Source of the DNA: Craspedostauros australis
Taxonomy: Eukaryota > Bacillariophyta > Bacillariophyceae > Mastogloiales > Achnanthaceae
Direction: 5' to 3'
Length of the DNA stretch: 64,000 nt
Assembly (NCBI GenBank): GCA_026770025.1
Contig: JAMXDE010000016.1
Span: forward strand, 1,550,001-1,614,000
The notes under the pieces were generated by a model that was given only the letters and a program-made list of their open reading frames with translations, was not told the DNA's origin and ran no database searches. The first letter of the stretch is position 1. Every line of letters begins with the position of its first letter. The position numbers and the translations under genes were made by a program. Positions 35,366 through 46,759 of the stretch are shown one piece after another.

Positions 35366-37984
35366 CCGGTCTACTACCGTGTGGAACGTCCTGGCTTCCC
35401 AAGTGAGTCCAAGGAGCGCCGCGGCCGCTGGGCTGGTCCGTGTCTCCACAAGGGCGACGACCTCACATTTTGGGTGCTCGACGATGCAACACAACAACTC
35501 CTGCCTCGGTCTGCTATCCGTGCCGCCGATGATGCCTCTACTCACAACTTGAGAGCCGACTATCCTTTTCCACTCGTGGGGGAGGATGCCGATTCTGCGA
35601 CTACTGTATCAGACAGCGATGACGGTGACTACACAGACAACACCATTCCCTCCGATGTTGAACCCATCGTTCACGCATTGTCGGATCCTGTTTTGTTCTC
35701 ACATCAAGAGACAGAATCCAGCACAAGTGGAAAGGACGTCGTTTCTGTTCCAAAGTTCACTCCTGAAGAACTTCTGGGCAAGACAATTTTGTTCCACCAC
35801 AATGGACAAAACGTCCGTGCCGAAGTGATCCAAAAGATCAACAATTCAGACGCTGAGGACCATCAGCGTATCAAGATGCTCCTATCACTTAACGATGGGG
35901 AGCTTCACGAACTGATTTCGTATGTCGAACTTTCCGACGTCTTCGAGCGACAAACCACAGATGGTGCTGCGGACAACCCGCAGGCAGAGAATCAATGGTC
36001 CTTCCAAGCCATCGTGGATCACGAAGGTCCCCTCCCTCAGACATCCCCATCCTACAAGGGATCCAAGTACAATGTAACTGTGCTTTGGGATGACGGTTCC
36101 AAAACGTCCGAACCGTTATCTGTCATTGCGAAGGATGACCCAATCTCTTGCGCTATTTATGCGCGGAAACACGATTTGCTCGGGGTTCCCGGGTGGAAGC
36201 GTTTCCGACAAATCGGTATTCGCCAACACTCGATCGCTCGTGCAATCGCCACCAACAAGGCGAACCGCAGCAACACACCCGTATTCCAGTTCGGCGTTCA
36301 GGTACCGCGCAACCACAAGGAAGCGCTGATGCTTGACGCCAAGAATGGTAACACGCTGTGGGCTGATGCCGAGCGCAAGGAAATGGACCAGCTCACGAGC
36401 TACGAGACCTTCAAGACCCTCGGATACCATGCCAAGGTACCCGATGGGTTCCAGAAGATTCGGTTGCAATGGGTATACGCCGTGAAGCACGATCTGCGCC
36501 ACAAGGCCAGATGTGTCGCCGGCGGCCACCTGACAGCGCCATGCAAGGACACAGCCTACGCTGGAGTCGTCAGCCTCCGTTCCCTCCGCCTCGCACTACT
36601 CGCTGGGGAGATGAACGGGCTTCAGACCATGGTCGGCGACATCGGCAACGCGTACTTGGAAGCCTACACCAAGGAACGCATCTGCTTCGTCGCTGGAGAC
36701 GAGTTCGGAGACAAGGCCGGCCACACGATGCAAATCGTCAAGGCACTCTACGGCCTCCGCACTTCCGGCGCACGCTTCCACGAAGCGCTCGCGGACACAC
36801 TCAGGGACCTGCAATTCTTCCAATGCCGATCCGACCCTGATGTGTGGATGCGTGACGGTAGTGACCATTGGGAGTACGTCTGCGTTTACGTGGACGACCT
36901 CATGGCCACCATGAAGGACCCGCAAGCCTTCTTCGATACCCTCACTTCCGTCTACGGATACAAGTTGAAGGGTGTCGGACCCGTCAAATACCACCTCGGC
37001 GCAGACTTCGGTCGCGATAGCGATGGCACCATGAAAATGAGCCCGCAATCGTACATCAAGCGCATGCTCGGAAACTACGAGCGCATGTTCGGCTGTGCCC
37101 CCACGAAGGCCAGCTGCCCTCTCGACCATTCCGACAGCCCGGAACTCGACACTTCACCAGAGCTCTCCGAGATCGACAGACGCAAGTTCATGTCGCTGAT
37201 CGGGGCTCTACAATGGTGCATCACCCTCGGACGGTTCGACATCTCCGTCGCCGTCATGACCCTCGCACGCTTCCGTGCCGCTCCTCGCAAAGGTCACCTC
37301 GAGCGCGCTCAACGCGTCTATGGGTACCTGCGCAAGCATCCCGATGCCGCCATCCGGTTCCGTACCGGGGTTCCCCATCACGAAGAGAGTTTTGTGGTCC
37401 CCAAACACGACTGGCTCTACTCCGTGTACGGGAAAACACAAGAGGAAACCGACCCAGACGTGCCCACTCCGAAAGGCGCGATCGTCCGCACCACAACTTT
37501 CGTGGATGCAAACCTCCTCCACTGCAAGGTCACTGGCAGGTCCGCAACCGGCGTTCTCCATCTTGTTAACCAAACTCCCATCGAGTGGTTCAGCAAGCGC
37601 CAAGCCACTGTCGAGACCGCAACCTACGGATCTGAGTTCGTCGCCGCCAGGCAGGCCACCGAACAGATCATCTCTCTCCGTCTCGCTCTTCGCGAGATGG
37701 GCATTCCCATCGACGGTCCCAGCTGGATGTTTGGTGATAACCAAAGCGTCATCACCTCGTCCACTGTGCCCATGAGCATGCTGTCCAAGCGGCACAATGC
37801 TCTCGCCTACCACAGGGTCCGCTCCGCAGTCGCTGCCGGGGTACTCTACTTCGTCAAAATTCACGGCTCCCAAAATGTGGCCGACATCATGACCAAGTTC
37901 CTCCCATGGGCATCCTTCTGGCCCCTCGTCAAGCCACTGCTCTTCTGGAAAGGATCCAGCATCCCTCAAGGTCACGGTACCTGA
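35366..37984 (+). CDS. pol: Copia D reverse transcriptase-RNase H
   Basis: 872 codons in the same frame as the upstream ORF, separated only by TAA 35363-35365. RT includes RLQWVYAVKHD, MVGDIGNAYLEA (first catalytic Asp) and CVYVDDLMATM (YVDD). RNase H includes FVDANLLHC, TATYGSEFVAA and FGDNQSVI. No ATG lies near the start, so expression should need readthrough of the TAA, a shifted initiation, or a functional partner element. Confidence 0.88.
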   Translation, partial: PVYYRVERPGFPSESKERRGRWAGPCLHKGDDLTFWVLDDATQQLLPRSAIRAADDASTHNLRADYPFPLVGEDADSATTVSDSDDGDYTDNTIPSDVEPIVHALSDPVLFSHQETESSTSGKDVVSVPKFTPEELLGKTILFHHNGQNVRAEVIQKINNSDAEDHQRIKMLLSLNDGELHELISYVELSDVFERQTTDGAADNPQAENQWSFQAIVDHEGPLPQTSPSYKGSKYNVTVLWDDGSKTSEPLSVIAKDDPISCAIYARKHDLLGVPGWKRFRQIGIRQHSIARAIATNKANRSNTPVFQFGVQVPRNHKEALMLDAKNGNTLWADAERKEMDQLTSYETFKTLGYHAKVPDGFQKIRLQWVYAVKHDLRHKARCVAGGHLTAPCKDTAYAGVVSLRSLRLALLAGEMNGLQTMVGDIGNAYLEAYTKERICFVAGDEFGDKAGHTMQIVKALYGLRTSGARFHEALADTLRDLQFFQCRSDPDVWMRDGSDHWEYVCVYVDDLMATMKDPQAFFDTLTSVYGYKLKGVGPVKYHLGADFGRDSDGTMKMSPQSYIKRMLGNYERMFGCAPTKASCPLDHSDSPELDTSPELSEIDRRKFMSLIGALQWCITLGRFDISVAVMTLARFRAAPRKGHLERAQRVYGYLRKHPDAAIRFRTGVPHHEESFVVPKHDWLYSVYGKTQEETDPDVPTPKGAIVRTTTFVDANLLHCKVTGRSATGVLHLVNQTPIEWFSKRQATVETATYGSEFVAARQATEQIISLRLALREMGIPIDGPSWMFGDNQSVITSSTVPMSMLSKRHNALAYHRVRSAVAAGVLYFVKIHGSQNVADIMTKFLPWASFWPLVKPLLFWKGSSIPQGHGT

Positions 37985-38017
37985 ACTGCTACCTACATCG
38001 AGACACACTTTGGGGAG

Positions 38018-38638
38018 TATTAGCTCAAACTAGTATTCCAATTAGTCGTGTTAAGATTTAGTCTAGTTAGTCAAATGACCGACTGCTCAGAATGTTTGAG
38101 CGGGATTGAAGCGTGACTCGATGTCGGTGGGATGGGGTCCCACGGGGTCTCTCCCCACGAATCGTGCTCTACTTATGACGATGTCGCATGTCCGCTGAAT
38201 TTGGGTTTGGGCGATCATGCCATCCCACGCCACTTATGGGCGTGACATGACCTGTCCTGGATGGACAAGCAGATCAAACCGTTGGATGAACAAAGTCCCC
38301 CAAATTGATCGGAAGAGAGTGAACAACAAACTCTCTCTCCGACCATCACGAAATTGATGTCTCCTCTCTCGAATGGCAACATCGGCACCGCGATGATTGC
38401 ACGTGGGAGACTCAACGCTCCACTATACCACTACTAATAGAGATGATGCAGATCCAGCTCTAATGGATGCTGCTCATCACCTGCTCACAATCCTTTTGAA
38501 AGTCTCATTTGGATTCGTACAGCTTTAAGACTAAGAAACACACTCACACACACAAACTCATCAACATACTGCACTACCACAGCTTGATCACCCTTCGGCG
38601 TACAGTAAGTTACCCTCGTTTCCAATATCGTTCTATCA
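38018..38638 (+). repeat. 3' LTR of copia D
   Basis: 621 bp, five differences from the 5' LTR (about 99.2% identical), indicating a fairly recent insertion. Confidence 0.95.
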
Positions 38639-38643
38639 GGTGA

Positions 38644-40421
38644 GGTGGCATGAGGCACCGGAATCACCCAGCCAAGTGTTTGCTTCGTGGTGGTCGGGGG
38701 CGATGGTGTGGCGGAGTGCGCTTGCATCGTCGAGGTCACCGATCACCATGGCCATGTCTGGTTGAGCGTCTTGGTGGTCGCCGATCACCATGGCCATGTC
38801 TGGTTGAGCATCGGCCGCTCGGTAGATGGGGAGTTGGTTGAACTCCTCTGGGTCGCGGACTCCTTGGTCACTTGGATGATGCATCCACATCAGCATCTCT
38901 GCGGCATGCTGAACCAGGCTGTCGATGAGCCCTCTGTGGATGGGTGGCAAGTTGAGCTCCTCAAGTCTCGCGTTGATGTGTTGCACGGCTTGCACCAATT
39001 GCATTGGCGTGAACACGTCGATGCGGTGCATCATGTAGTAGAGCGTGCGAGGGTTCAGGCTTTCTCCTCCTCCTTCGGTGTACGCGTGCGCCGCGTCGCA
39101 GCACAGTAGGGCGAGCTCAGAGCGTACTTTGTCAGCAACCATCATGTTGCTGAGAGAGTATCTCATTGCGACGTGCAGGGGTCCTGCAGTCCAGAGCTTC
39201 TGGCGGCGCGTCATGATGTCTTGGATCGTCGTTGGCACCGCCCTTGCAGGGGGGTTTGCCAGTTGGATGAGGAACGGCGAGTTACGGCAGGTCTTGCACA
39301 TGGCGTAGAGAGGGCCGCGCTGAAAGCACAGCGGGCACCATCCTGCGGTGCTCCCTCCGTTGCGGGACGACTCTTCGATCATTCGATCGACCAGAGTCCT
39401 TGGTTCGGTTCGAGAGTAGATGGTGGAGGTGACGCGATGGTCGACTCCAGGCATCGCTACTTCATTCTCCATGATGTCTCCGACGTTGAGGGGTTCATCC
39501 TCGTAGACGATCCCTTCGAAGAGATTGTCTTCGTCGGTGTAGTCGTCTTCATCGCTTGATGGGAATTGCTCGCGGTTGATGGTCTCGACTGCAGCAACTG
39601 GGGGCCCGTAGTATCCGTACACACTTGGGGTGTGGGCCTCTCGTTCTTCTTCAGAGTACTCGTCCTCTTCTTCGAGGTCAAGTCCGGTCATGTCTTCGTC
39701 GGTGGTTGCGAGGGCCATGTCGTTGATGAACGACTCGTAGTGCGCCATTTTGGTGGTGTTGATTGTTTGGTTTTTCTTGATGTTCGTGATTTCGTCGATT
39801 GTCACGATTCTTGGGTTGGTCACATTTTTGACCTCAACGGGGTCGTTTTCGACCTCGTCGGTGGGGAAACACACCAATTCTTCGTTGTTGACCGACTTGT
39901 CTTCGTCGGGTAACCACATTGATTCATCGGTCATCACGAGACCGATTTCGTCTTCTTCGTCGTTGGCGGGCATCCACATGTCTTCATCTACCACGACGAA
40001 TGCGGCGTTGTCCGCCGCGGCGTCTTCGGGTAGCCACATCGGTTCCTCGACCATCACGAGGGCGACGTCGTCTGTTCCGTCCATACCGTCGGTGGCCACG
40101 TTGGCGGCGTCGGCTGCTCTCATCGCTGCCTTCAACTTGAAGCACTCGAGGATCTTGTGTCCCTTCTTACCGCAGTACTTGCAGTTTCCGTTGAACTTAG
40201 TCTTGTCCTCAGAGTCAATTCTCTTGTTCTTCTTCGTGGGCTTGCCACCTTTGTTCTTAGGCGCAGAGCGGCAGTCAGCCTTCTTGTGCCCGTAGGCGCC
40301 ACAGTTGCGGCAGTGGCCCTTGAAGCCACCAGTGGCGGCGAGTGCCATTTCTTCCTTGCTGTTGTTCTCGCGCTTACTACCTCCTTGCTTGATGTGACGT
40401 GCGTCGTAGGTTGCACTCACG
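38644..40421 (-). pseudogene. gag: Copia C Gag C-terminal part with zinc knuckles and protease start
   Basis: Continues Gag across the family A solo LTR (EAVS-ATYDARHIKQGG). Two CCHC knuckles (CRNCGAYGHKKADC, CKYCGKKGHKILEC) are followed by an acidic spacer with three MWLP/MWMP motifs, then a CPLC...CKTC zinc-ribbon-like pair with a helical block of about 150 residues. It ends at the protease motif DSGASCHLT, where copia D is inserted. The long spacer between the knuckles and protease also occurs in family A and is larger than usual for copia Gag. Confidence 0.88.
39910..40070 (-). repeat. Three tandem 60-bp units in copia C gag
   Basis: Units around the phrases encoding EPMWLP, EDMWMP and ESMWLP recur at 60-bp spacing (20 residues) in the acidic spacer. 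Confidence 0.7.
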
Positions 40422-41218
40422 TGTCGAGATGTACATGTGAGTATATGTCGAGATGTACGTGTATATGTGCATCGTTCACCCGCTATTCTCTCATACGCAC
40501 TTGGACGGTATAACTACATTCGTGTCGATAGTATACTGTGATTCGTCAGAATTACAGGGGAAATGGAACACACGAAAAGGAGCAAGATTTCTGGAGGAAA
40601 TTTGCAAATGACGATTTCTGAGAGAATTGGAAGATCGTCCGTCCATCCATCAATGGTACCAAGAGAATCTCGAGGTACTTCCCAACTAAACCTCAGATGA
40701 CGATATCATCTGACAGACCACTGCATCACCAATGGAACATGACATCTGGAGAGCAGAAGGACACCTACTGACGTCGACAGGATGTCATCGTGTCACCACG
40801 TCGACATCTGTCTCCAAGTCAGAGCAGGAGGCGAAGATCCGATGACCGAAGGACATCAGCATCATGGATACAGAAGGTGAACTTCAAATGGCGAGTACTC
40901 ATGGAGTAGGAGCCAGTAGTGAATGAACGGAGTGTTGAATACGGAGTACGTATCGAACACGGAGTATCGTGCGCGACGAGCACACGATGTTGAGAGAGAG
41001 AGAGAGAATACAGAGAAGAGCGAGAGAGCATCTCGCGTACCGACTCATAGTCGGAGACCGAATCTACGAAACAGATTGAAGCGCCGAGAGCATCGGGCAA
41101 GAGAACGGGCGTACACCGAGAGCATCGGAGTAGCCAAGTAATGAAATAGCAAACGAACGACTATCAACCAACACCATCTTCCACGATCGTAGGTTACCGT
41201 GCGCGGAACTTGCCAACA
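40422..41218 (+). mobile_element. Solo LTR of copia family A in C gag
   Basis: 797 bp with ends TGTCGAGATG...CTTGCCAACA and a perfect 6-bp duplication CTCACG (40416-40421 and 41219-41224). Removing it with one duplication keeps the Gag frame of C intact. Confidence 0.93.
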
Positions 41219-41919
41219 CTCACGGCTTCGCGGATGTCTTCGATAGTCATCTGCTTTTCGATGTTCTCGAACTTGAGCTCGATGAGCTTCACATCCATTT
41301 CGTAGTCCCTTCCGAGAGCGTTGAGCACGAGCATGTGGTACTGCTCCATGTCCATGTTAACTCCCGCGTGCTTGAGGCGGTTACGGATCACCTCCATTTC
41401 GGTGAGGAAGGTATCCGGGTGTTCGCCTTTCTTCAATCGCATCCCGTTGAGTTGAGCCAACAACTTTGCCTTCATTGGCGCAGTGCGTTGCTCGTAGATG
41501 CGCTCGAGAGCCTTCCACGCCTTACGAGGGTCTCCTCCCTCGTAGATGTTGCTCTCGCATCCCAGCACAGCCATGAAAGCGACATCGCCTTCAGTGGTTT
41601 CATGGTTGATTGCCATGGTCAGTTCTTCAAACGCGTACTTGGCCAGAGCCTTCTTGTACTCCGCCTTCTCCTCGGGAGACATGGCAGATAACTTCGAGGC
41701 CTTAAGCTTCTTCTCTTCGCTTCCCGCGATGGAGGCGAGAGGAGAGGGGTCAAAGGCCTCGGTCTTCACAATCACTTCACCCAAGTCCTTGAGATACAAG
41801 TCTCCGTAACCCTTGCGGTTGGTGCGGGCGAGGAACTTCGCACTCCAAGCTTTCCAGGAGGATCGCTTGCCGTCGAACATGATCATGTAACGATCGGTCT
41901 TACCGAGGAAGGACGTCAT
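41219..41919 (-). pseudogene. gag: Copia C Gag N-terminal part
   Basis: Starts at ATG 41919 (MTSFLGKTDRYMIMFDGKRS), 79 nt after the 5' LTR. It is a copia-type capsid region (UBN2-like: FDGKRSSWKAWSAKF, and HPDTFLTEMEVIRNRLKHAG). It ends at the solo LTR insertion and continues at 40421. Confidence 0.9.
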
Positions 41920-41998
41920 GGTGATGATGGTGAGAGTCGTTTGTTGCTGTGTTGGTGATGATGGAAACGTAGGATTTCAATCGTAACGTTTCGAAACG

Positions 41999-42680
41999 TG
42001 TTGGAAATCCGGGGTTAGTGTTAGTAAGAACTAATTCGTTGTTAGATCGTACTATTCAGAACTGTGAGCTCATTCTCTTCAGCTCCTTTGCCTTTCGTTT
42101 CACATGTAGCATCTCCTGCAGCAGCACCGTGTTATACTGTTGCATTCATGCATCTCATCATCATGAATCATCGCTTGCATACATGAGATCGCATCCGCAG
42201 GCATCCTTTGTCATGCACATCGTCGTGCATATCCGTAGGCATTCTTTCCATGCACCTCGTCGTGCATATCCTTATTCTACATTCCCTGCGGTACGATTCC
42301 ACAGTCTTGCGTTTCGCTCTTGATCTCCTGACACCAAACTTTACGATTGGTGTCATGATTGATGTCATGTTTGATGCTCTTTCTGAGTTGTTCTAGTCCG
42401 TGGCTGACACGTGCCATGATCTCCAGATGGGGTGATCATCAATGTGTCGGTCATCATCTTCCTTCACATGATTTAGATGTCGTGGCCTTTTCTTGATTCA
42501 TAGAGGACAGGCTTGTTTGCTTGGTAAGACTGAGGTCATTCCCGTGTGATTCGTGTCGTGGGTGGAATGGATAATATTCAATGGTGTGACGAATAATATC
42601 CAAAGGTGTGACAAATAATGTTGGGAGTTGCGGCAATCATGGGTATCTTTCCGACAGAGTCGTACCCTCGATTCCTGACA
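41999..42680 (-). repeat. 5' LTR of copia C
   Basis: 682 bp, identical at every position to the 3' LTR at 26020-26701. Confidence 0.95.
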
Positions 42681-42725
42681 GCCGATTCTGCGACTACTGT
42701 ATCAGACAGCGATGACGGTGACTAC
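42681..42725 (+). pseudogene. pol: Copia E pol, 45-bp middle piece
   Basis: Short piece of copia E between the C and TIR element insertions (encodes ATTVSDSDDGDY). It matches copia D at 35587-35631 and links the two halves of E. Confidence 0.9.
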
Positions 42726-42751
42726 GACCCCATTCAGGGTTCGCACGTACG
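42726..42751 (+). repeat. Left terminal inverted repeat
   Basis: 26 bp, exact reverse complement of 61455-61480. AT-rich DNA follows inward. Confidence 0.93.
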
Positions 42752-45700
42752 CAAATGCGGATTTTTTATTTTATAATCTATATCATCCTAATATATTTTA
42801 GAGAGTATATGTGTGAAGTTACAAGCTCCTGGGCCCTGTAGTTAAAAAGTTTATATTTTTCGCAGCAATCTACAACTAAAAACGTTGAGCATGCGGACGT
42901 GGAGGGGCAACTTGGATTCGCAATCGCCAGTCGTGCTTCAGCTTGATCTCCAGTCGTGCCCATCATCGACACACCCACATTTCGCGTGGGGAAGGCGGTT
43001 GGTTTCGAGGATTGCGTGGCAGCGGTAGGCACGCGGAGGCTTCTGCCTCGTCTGGAATGTGGATCAGTTGTCAAAATTCAGAGTTGTGGGTTGGTGGGTA
43101 ATCCAGATCTTGACCCCCAGCTTGACTGTCACACTGCCTTGTTCTCGGTTCTGTCGCCGTTTATGTCCCAGGACGTTGAGCTTCGTCCCTGTCTCAATCA
43201 GCACACACTGACTTCCATCTACATGCCCAATCTATTCTGTGGCCTCATCCTTTCTTCAGGTCTATTCTCTGTTTGTTCTTTTCGACCTCCTCTCTGCTCG
43301 TCGTCGCCAACAGCCATCGTTGGCTTCTGGCCGTTGTTCATCTGTTCTCCTATCGGCTTCTTATTTCGGTGTCGATCATTTGATTCTTCCGAATTGAAGG
43401 CATTTTCGCGTGTTTTCCCATTTCTGGAGACGCATGATTTTCTTGTTCTCAACGTATTTCACGTTTTGGAGCAGAACAAAGGCCTGACGTCATCATATTG
43501 TGATTCCAAATTTCTGATTTCTGATCTAACTTCGGTGAGAGGTGTTCTCCATGAAACTGTTTGAATTTTCAGTGACCAATCATTTCTTCTCGGTGACGCA
43601 CAACATCTTCACGATAGAGGGACAGACCTTGTATTTGGCAGCGAATACCTGCGGCGATTGAGATCTTGGTGCGAGAGAGTTCAACCCGTGATCCTGTTGT
43701 GTTGGGTGCAATCTCCCCAAGATCGCCAACCTCTACCATGCCCACACACTGTTATCTCGGTATTGAACACAGCGAAATCACACGAGTCCTTCAAGAGAGA
43801 TCAAGTCTTTCAGGACGAGGGTGACAAGCTGGTGAGTGAAGACACTGTTTGGGTTGAGTGACTTCTGGTTCTATGTTATCTTCATCGAGTTGTATCTCAT
43901 GTTCCTGTCTTCAAGGTCAGCTCTCAGTCATTGCACCTCTGCGATCTTGTTCTGATGTGGAGATGACCCATGATGTGGCGATGATGTCTTCTGTGTCGAC
44001 GTCATTCATCACCGTTCCATGGCTCTGTCGATTCCACATTCCATTGATGATGCTTGAGGTCGTCGAGTGTGTTGTCATTTCAGGTTTAGTTGGGAAGTAT
44101 ATCAGATCGGATTGGACATCACATGTTTGCTGGGTGGTGGCCAGACCGAAGCTCTGATGTTCCCTAGTGTGTCCCTCATGCCGAAATTCATGTGTCTGAG
44201 GAAAGCATCGTTTCAGCACATACAAGGACAGACTAATCAGAAAACGAATCAGGTGAATAAAGCGTTGTGCTAATACACACCATGAGCTACAATGACAACA
44301 ATAACAACGGCAACAACAATCTAACCACAAAAGCAGCTCCTTAACAATCCGCGTTGCAACCGCCAATTGTCATGATCGGACATCGTGCAATGGCAGCCAT
44401 CAAAAGCACAACCGGCATCCATTTCTGAATTTGTCGTGGGGGGCAACACGTATCTCGCACACTCAAAATTTGTCACTCTGCCTGGGCAAGCTTTGACCGC
44501 GCAAGATGTTTGTGCTCCATGCACGTGCGCGACACTTGTGATGTTGACATCTGTCGAAGGCCCGCTTTCGATTTGCATTGTCCACGTTGCGTGCAATGAT
44601 TGATGCAAAAAGGAGTCCATCTGGTTTAGGATCATGACATGTTGGTGATTCCTTCAGTCTCTCTTGGGTCATTCATCCAAGGACTGTCGGATGCAGGAGC
44701 AGACACGTGCCGCTGGGATCGATCAGTGTTTGCAGATCGAGATGATGACGCTCAAGTATCAGATCAATGTTGCTCCCTGGAATCTGGCCTAGCACGAGTA
44801 TCCATTTGGTTTTAATTCTTTCCATGCTTTGTGACCGACGGCGAAGGTATGAGCTTGGCGACCGACTCGATTGCGGCCGACAATGATGACAGTGATAGTA
44901 ATATTCAATGACATGAGAGTCGCTGGATGGTCCAAGTATTGAGGATTTGCACACAGCAGTATAGCATGATGCATACCATGCAACAGAGCTGAAGAACAAC
45001 TCCAATGCAATACCCACCATGTGGTGTCAGAGTCTGAGCCATGAATGCAATGTTCCAATACACACACAATGCCATCACCGCTGCACTTACCTGGTGTGGG
45101 GCACCCCATCTTCTGCATAGTTTTCGCAATCTTCGCATCGATTCTCCTCCGATGTCGCCTTGCCCATGTGAACGACTGGCCCAAAGAAGTGGCATCTGCA
45201 TGGTGCAACTGATCTCACAACCAGCGTACTCCACCAAAAATTGACCCCACACAACAAGGTAGTGAGCAGTCATCTCCCCGCTTCCAATATCTTTGCCTCA
45301 ATTAATTCCATTGCCAGGCGCACCCCGAAACGAAGCCTGCATTGGTCACAATTTTGGCATATGCCAATTGGCCGCTGTCAGCATGGCCAGAGTAGGAAGG
45401 CATATGATGGCCAAGGTCCAAGATCCAACTGTGTAGCAACCAACTTGCGTATGTGGATGCTGCATATTCTGGTGTACGCAGAACCTGGCAGGACTGTTCT
45501 CAAAGCTGTACCAAATGCTGATCGCTGAACCCACTGGCACACTGCCACCAGTGTGTGTGTAGAGGCATCATCTGTGCCCAGTTGCCAACAGCCAAGCTCT
45601 CGCAACCTGGGAAGATTCCACACAGACATACAAATGCAATGCATCGCTAGTCTCATGCATCGTCACCTCCTCGACATGCTTGTAGCCCATGTCAGAACAC

Positions 45701-45954
45701 ACCTCACCTCTTCTAGTTGTTCAATGCTGCCGTTATGAAGACCCCAGACAGCCAAAGCGCTCTTGTGGCATGCTTGTTGCTCGTTGCATGTAGCTGTTGC
45801 TGAGTTCCTGCAAACTAGTAGGACGGACTGACTGATGATGACTGTGAACCAAAAGAATGGATTCTGATGGTGCAGAGGCCGTCAGCAATTTATCGCAACC
45901 ATGCTCATGGCGTACCGTTTCACTATCGCCATTGCCCTCGTCATGGCGCATTCG
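42752..45954. other. Left interior of the TIR element, no clear gene
   Basis: Only short ORFs. The more protein-like ones are minus 44321-44635 (Cys-rich, SCAVKACPGRVTNFECAR) and minus 44789-45208 (RRIDAKIAKTMQKMGCPTPG). Plus 42956-43564 is 202 codons long but low in charged residues and not convincing. No family recognised. Confidence 0.3.
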
Positions 45955-46759
45955 TGTTGGCAAGTTCCGCGCACGGTAACCTACGATCGTGGAAGATGGT
46001 GTTGGTTGATAGTCGTTCGTTTGCTATTTCATTACTTGGCTACTCCGATGCTCTCGGTGTACGCCCGTTCTCTTGCCCGATGCTCTCGGCGCTTCAATCT
46101 GTTTCATAGATTCGGTCTCCAACTATGAGTCGGTACGCGAGATGCTCTCTCGCTCTTCTCTGTATTCTCTCTCTCTCTCTCTCTCTCTCAACATCGTGTG
46201 CTCGTTGCGCACGATACTCCGTGTTCGATACGTACTCCGTATTCAACACTCCGTTCATTCACTACTGGCTCCTACTCCATGAGTACTTACCATTTGAAGT
46301 TCACCTTCTGTATCCATGATGCTGATGCCCTTCGGTCATTGGATCTTCACCTTCTGCTCTGACTTGGAGACAGATGTCGACGTGGTGACATGATGACATC
46401 CTGTCGACGTCAGTAGGTGTCCTTCTGCTCTCCAGATGTCATGTTCCATTGGTGATGCAGTGGTCTGTCAGATGATATCGTCATCTGAGGTTTAGTTGGG
46501 AAGTACCTCGAGATTCTCTTGGTACCATTGATGGATGGACGGACGATCTTCCAATTCTCTCAGAAATCGTCATTTGCAAATTTCCTCCAGAAATCTTGCC
46601 CCTTTTCGTGTGTTCCATTTCCACTGTAATTCTGACGAATCACAGTATACTATCGACACGAATGTAGTTATACCGTCCAAGTGCGTATGAGAGAATAGCG
46701 GGTGAACGATGCACATATACTCGTACATCTCGACATATACTCACATGTACATCTCGACA
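45955..46759 (-). mobile_element. Solo LTR of copia family A
   Basis: 805 bp, family A ends in minus orientation, perfect 6-bp duplication CATTCG (45949-45954 and 46760-46765). Contains an enlarged (CT)n tract. Confidence 0.93.

Larger units (their letters stand above)
31240..38638 (+). mobile_element. Copia element D, complete, inserted in the protease region of C
   Basis: Two 621-bp LTRs (31240-31860 and 38018-38638) with five substitutions and no indels between them, flanked by a perfect 5-bp duplication GGTGA (31235-31239 and 38639-38643). LTR ends are TATTAGCTC...TTCTATCA rather than TG...CA. A purine tract TGGGGAG precedes the 3' LTR. Removing D and one GGTGA joins the C frame as GASCHLT-NSEEGMINV. 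Confidence 0.96.
26020..42680 (-). mobile_element. Copia element C, complete, minus strand, with three insertions
   Basis: LTRs at 42680-41999 (5') and 26701-26020 (3') are identical over 682 bp and flanked by the 6-bp duplication GCCGAT. Own coding sequence reads on the minus strand through 41919-41219, 40421-38644, 31239-30203 and 29266-26777. Insertions are a family A solo LTR (40422-41218), copia D (31240-38638) and a further solo LTR (29267-30202). Each is bounded by a duplication, and removing each restores an open frame. Confidence 0.95.

Noticed and set aside
42956-43564. 202-codon plus ORF as transposase of the TIR element
   Set aside because: Low in charged residues, rich in Ser/Phe/Cys, no catalytic motif and no support from position or repeats.
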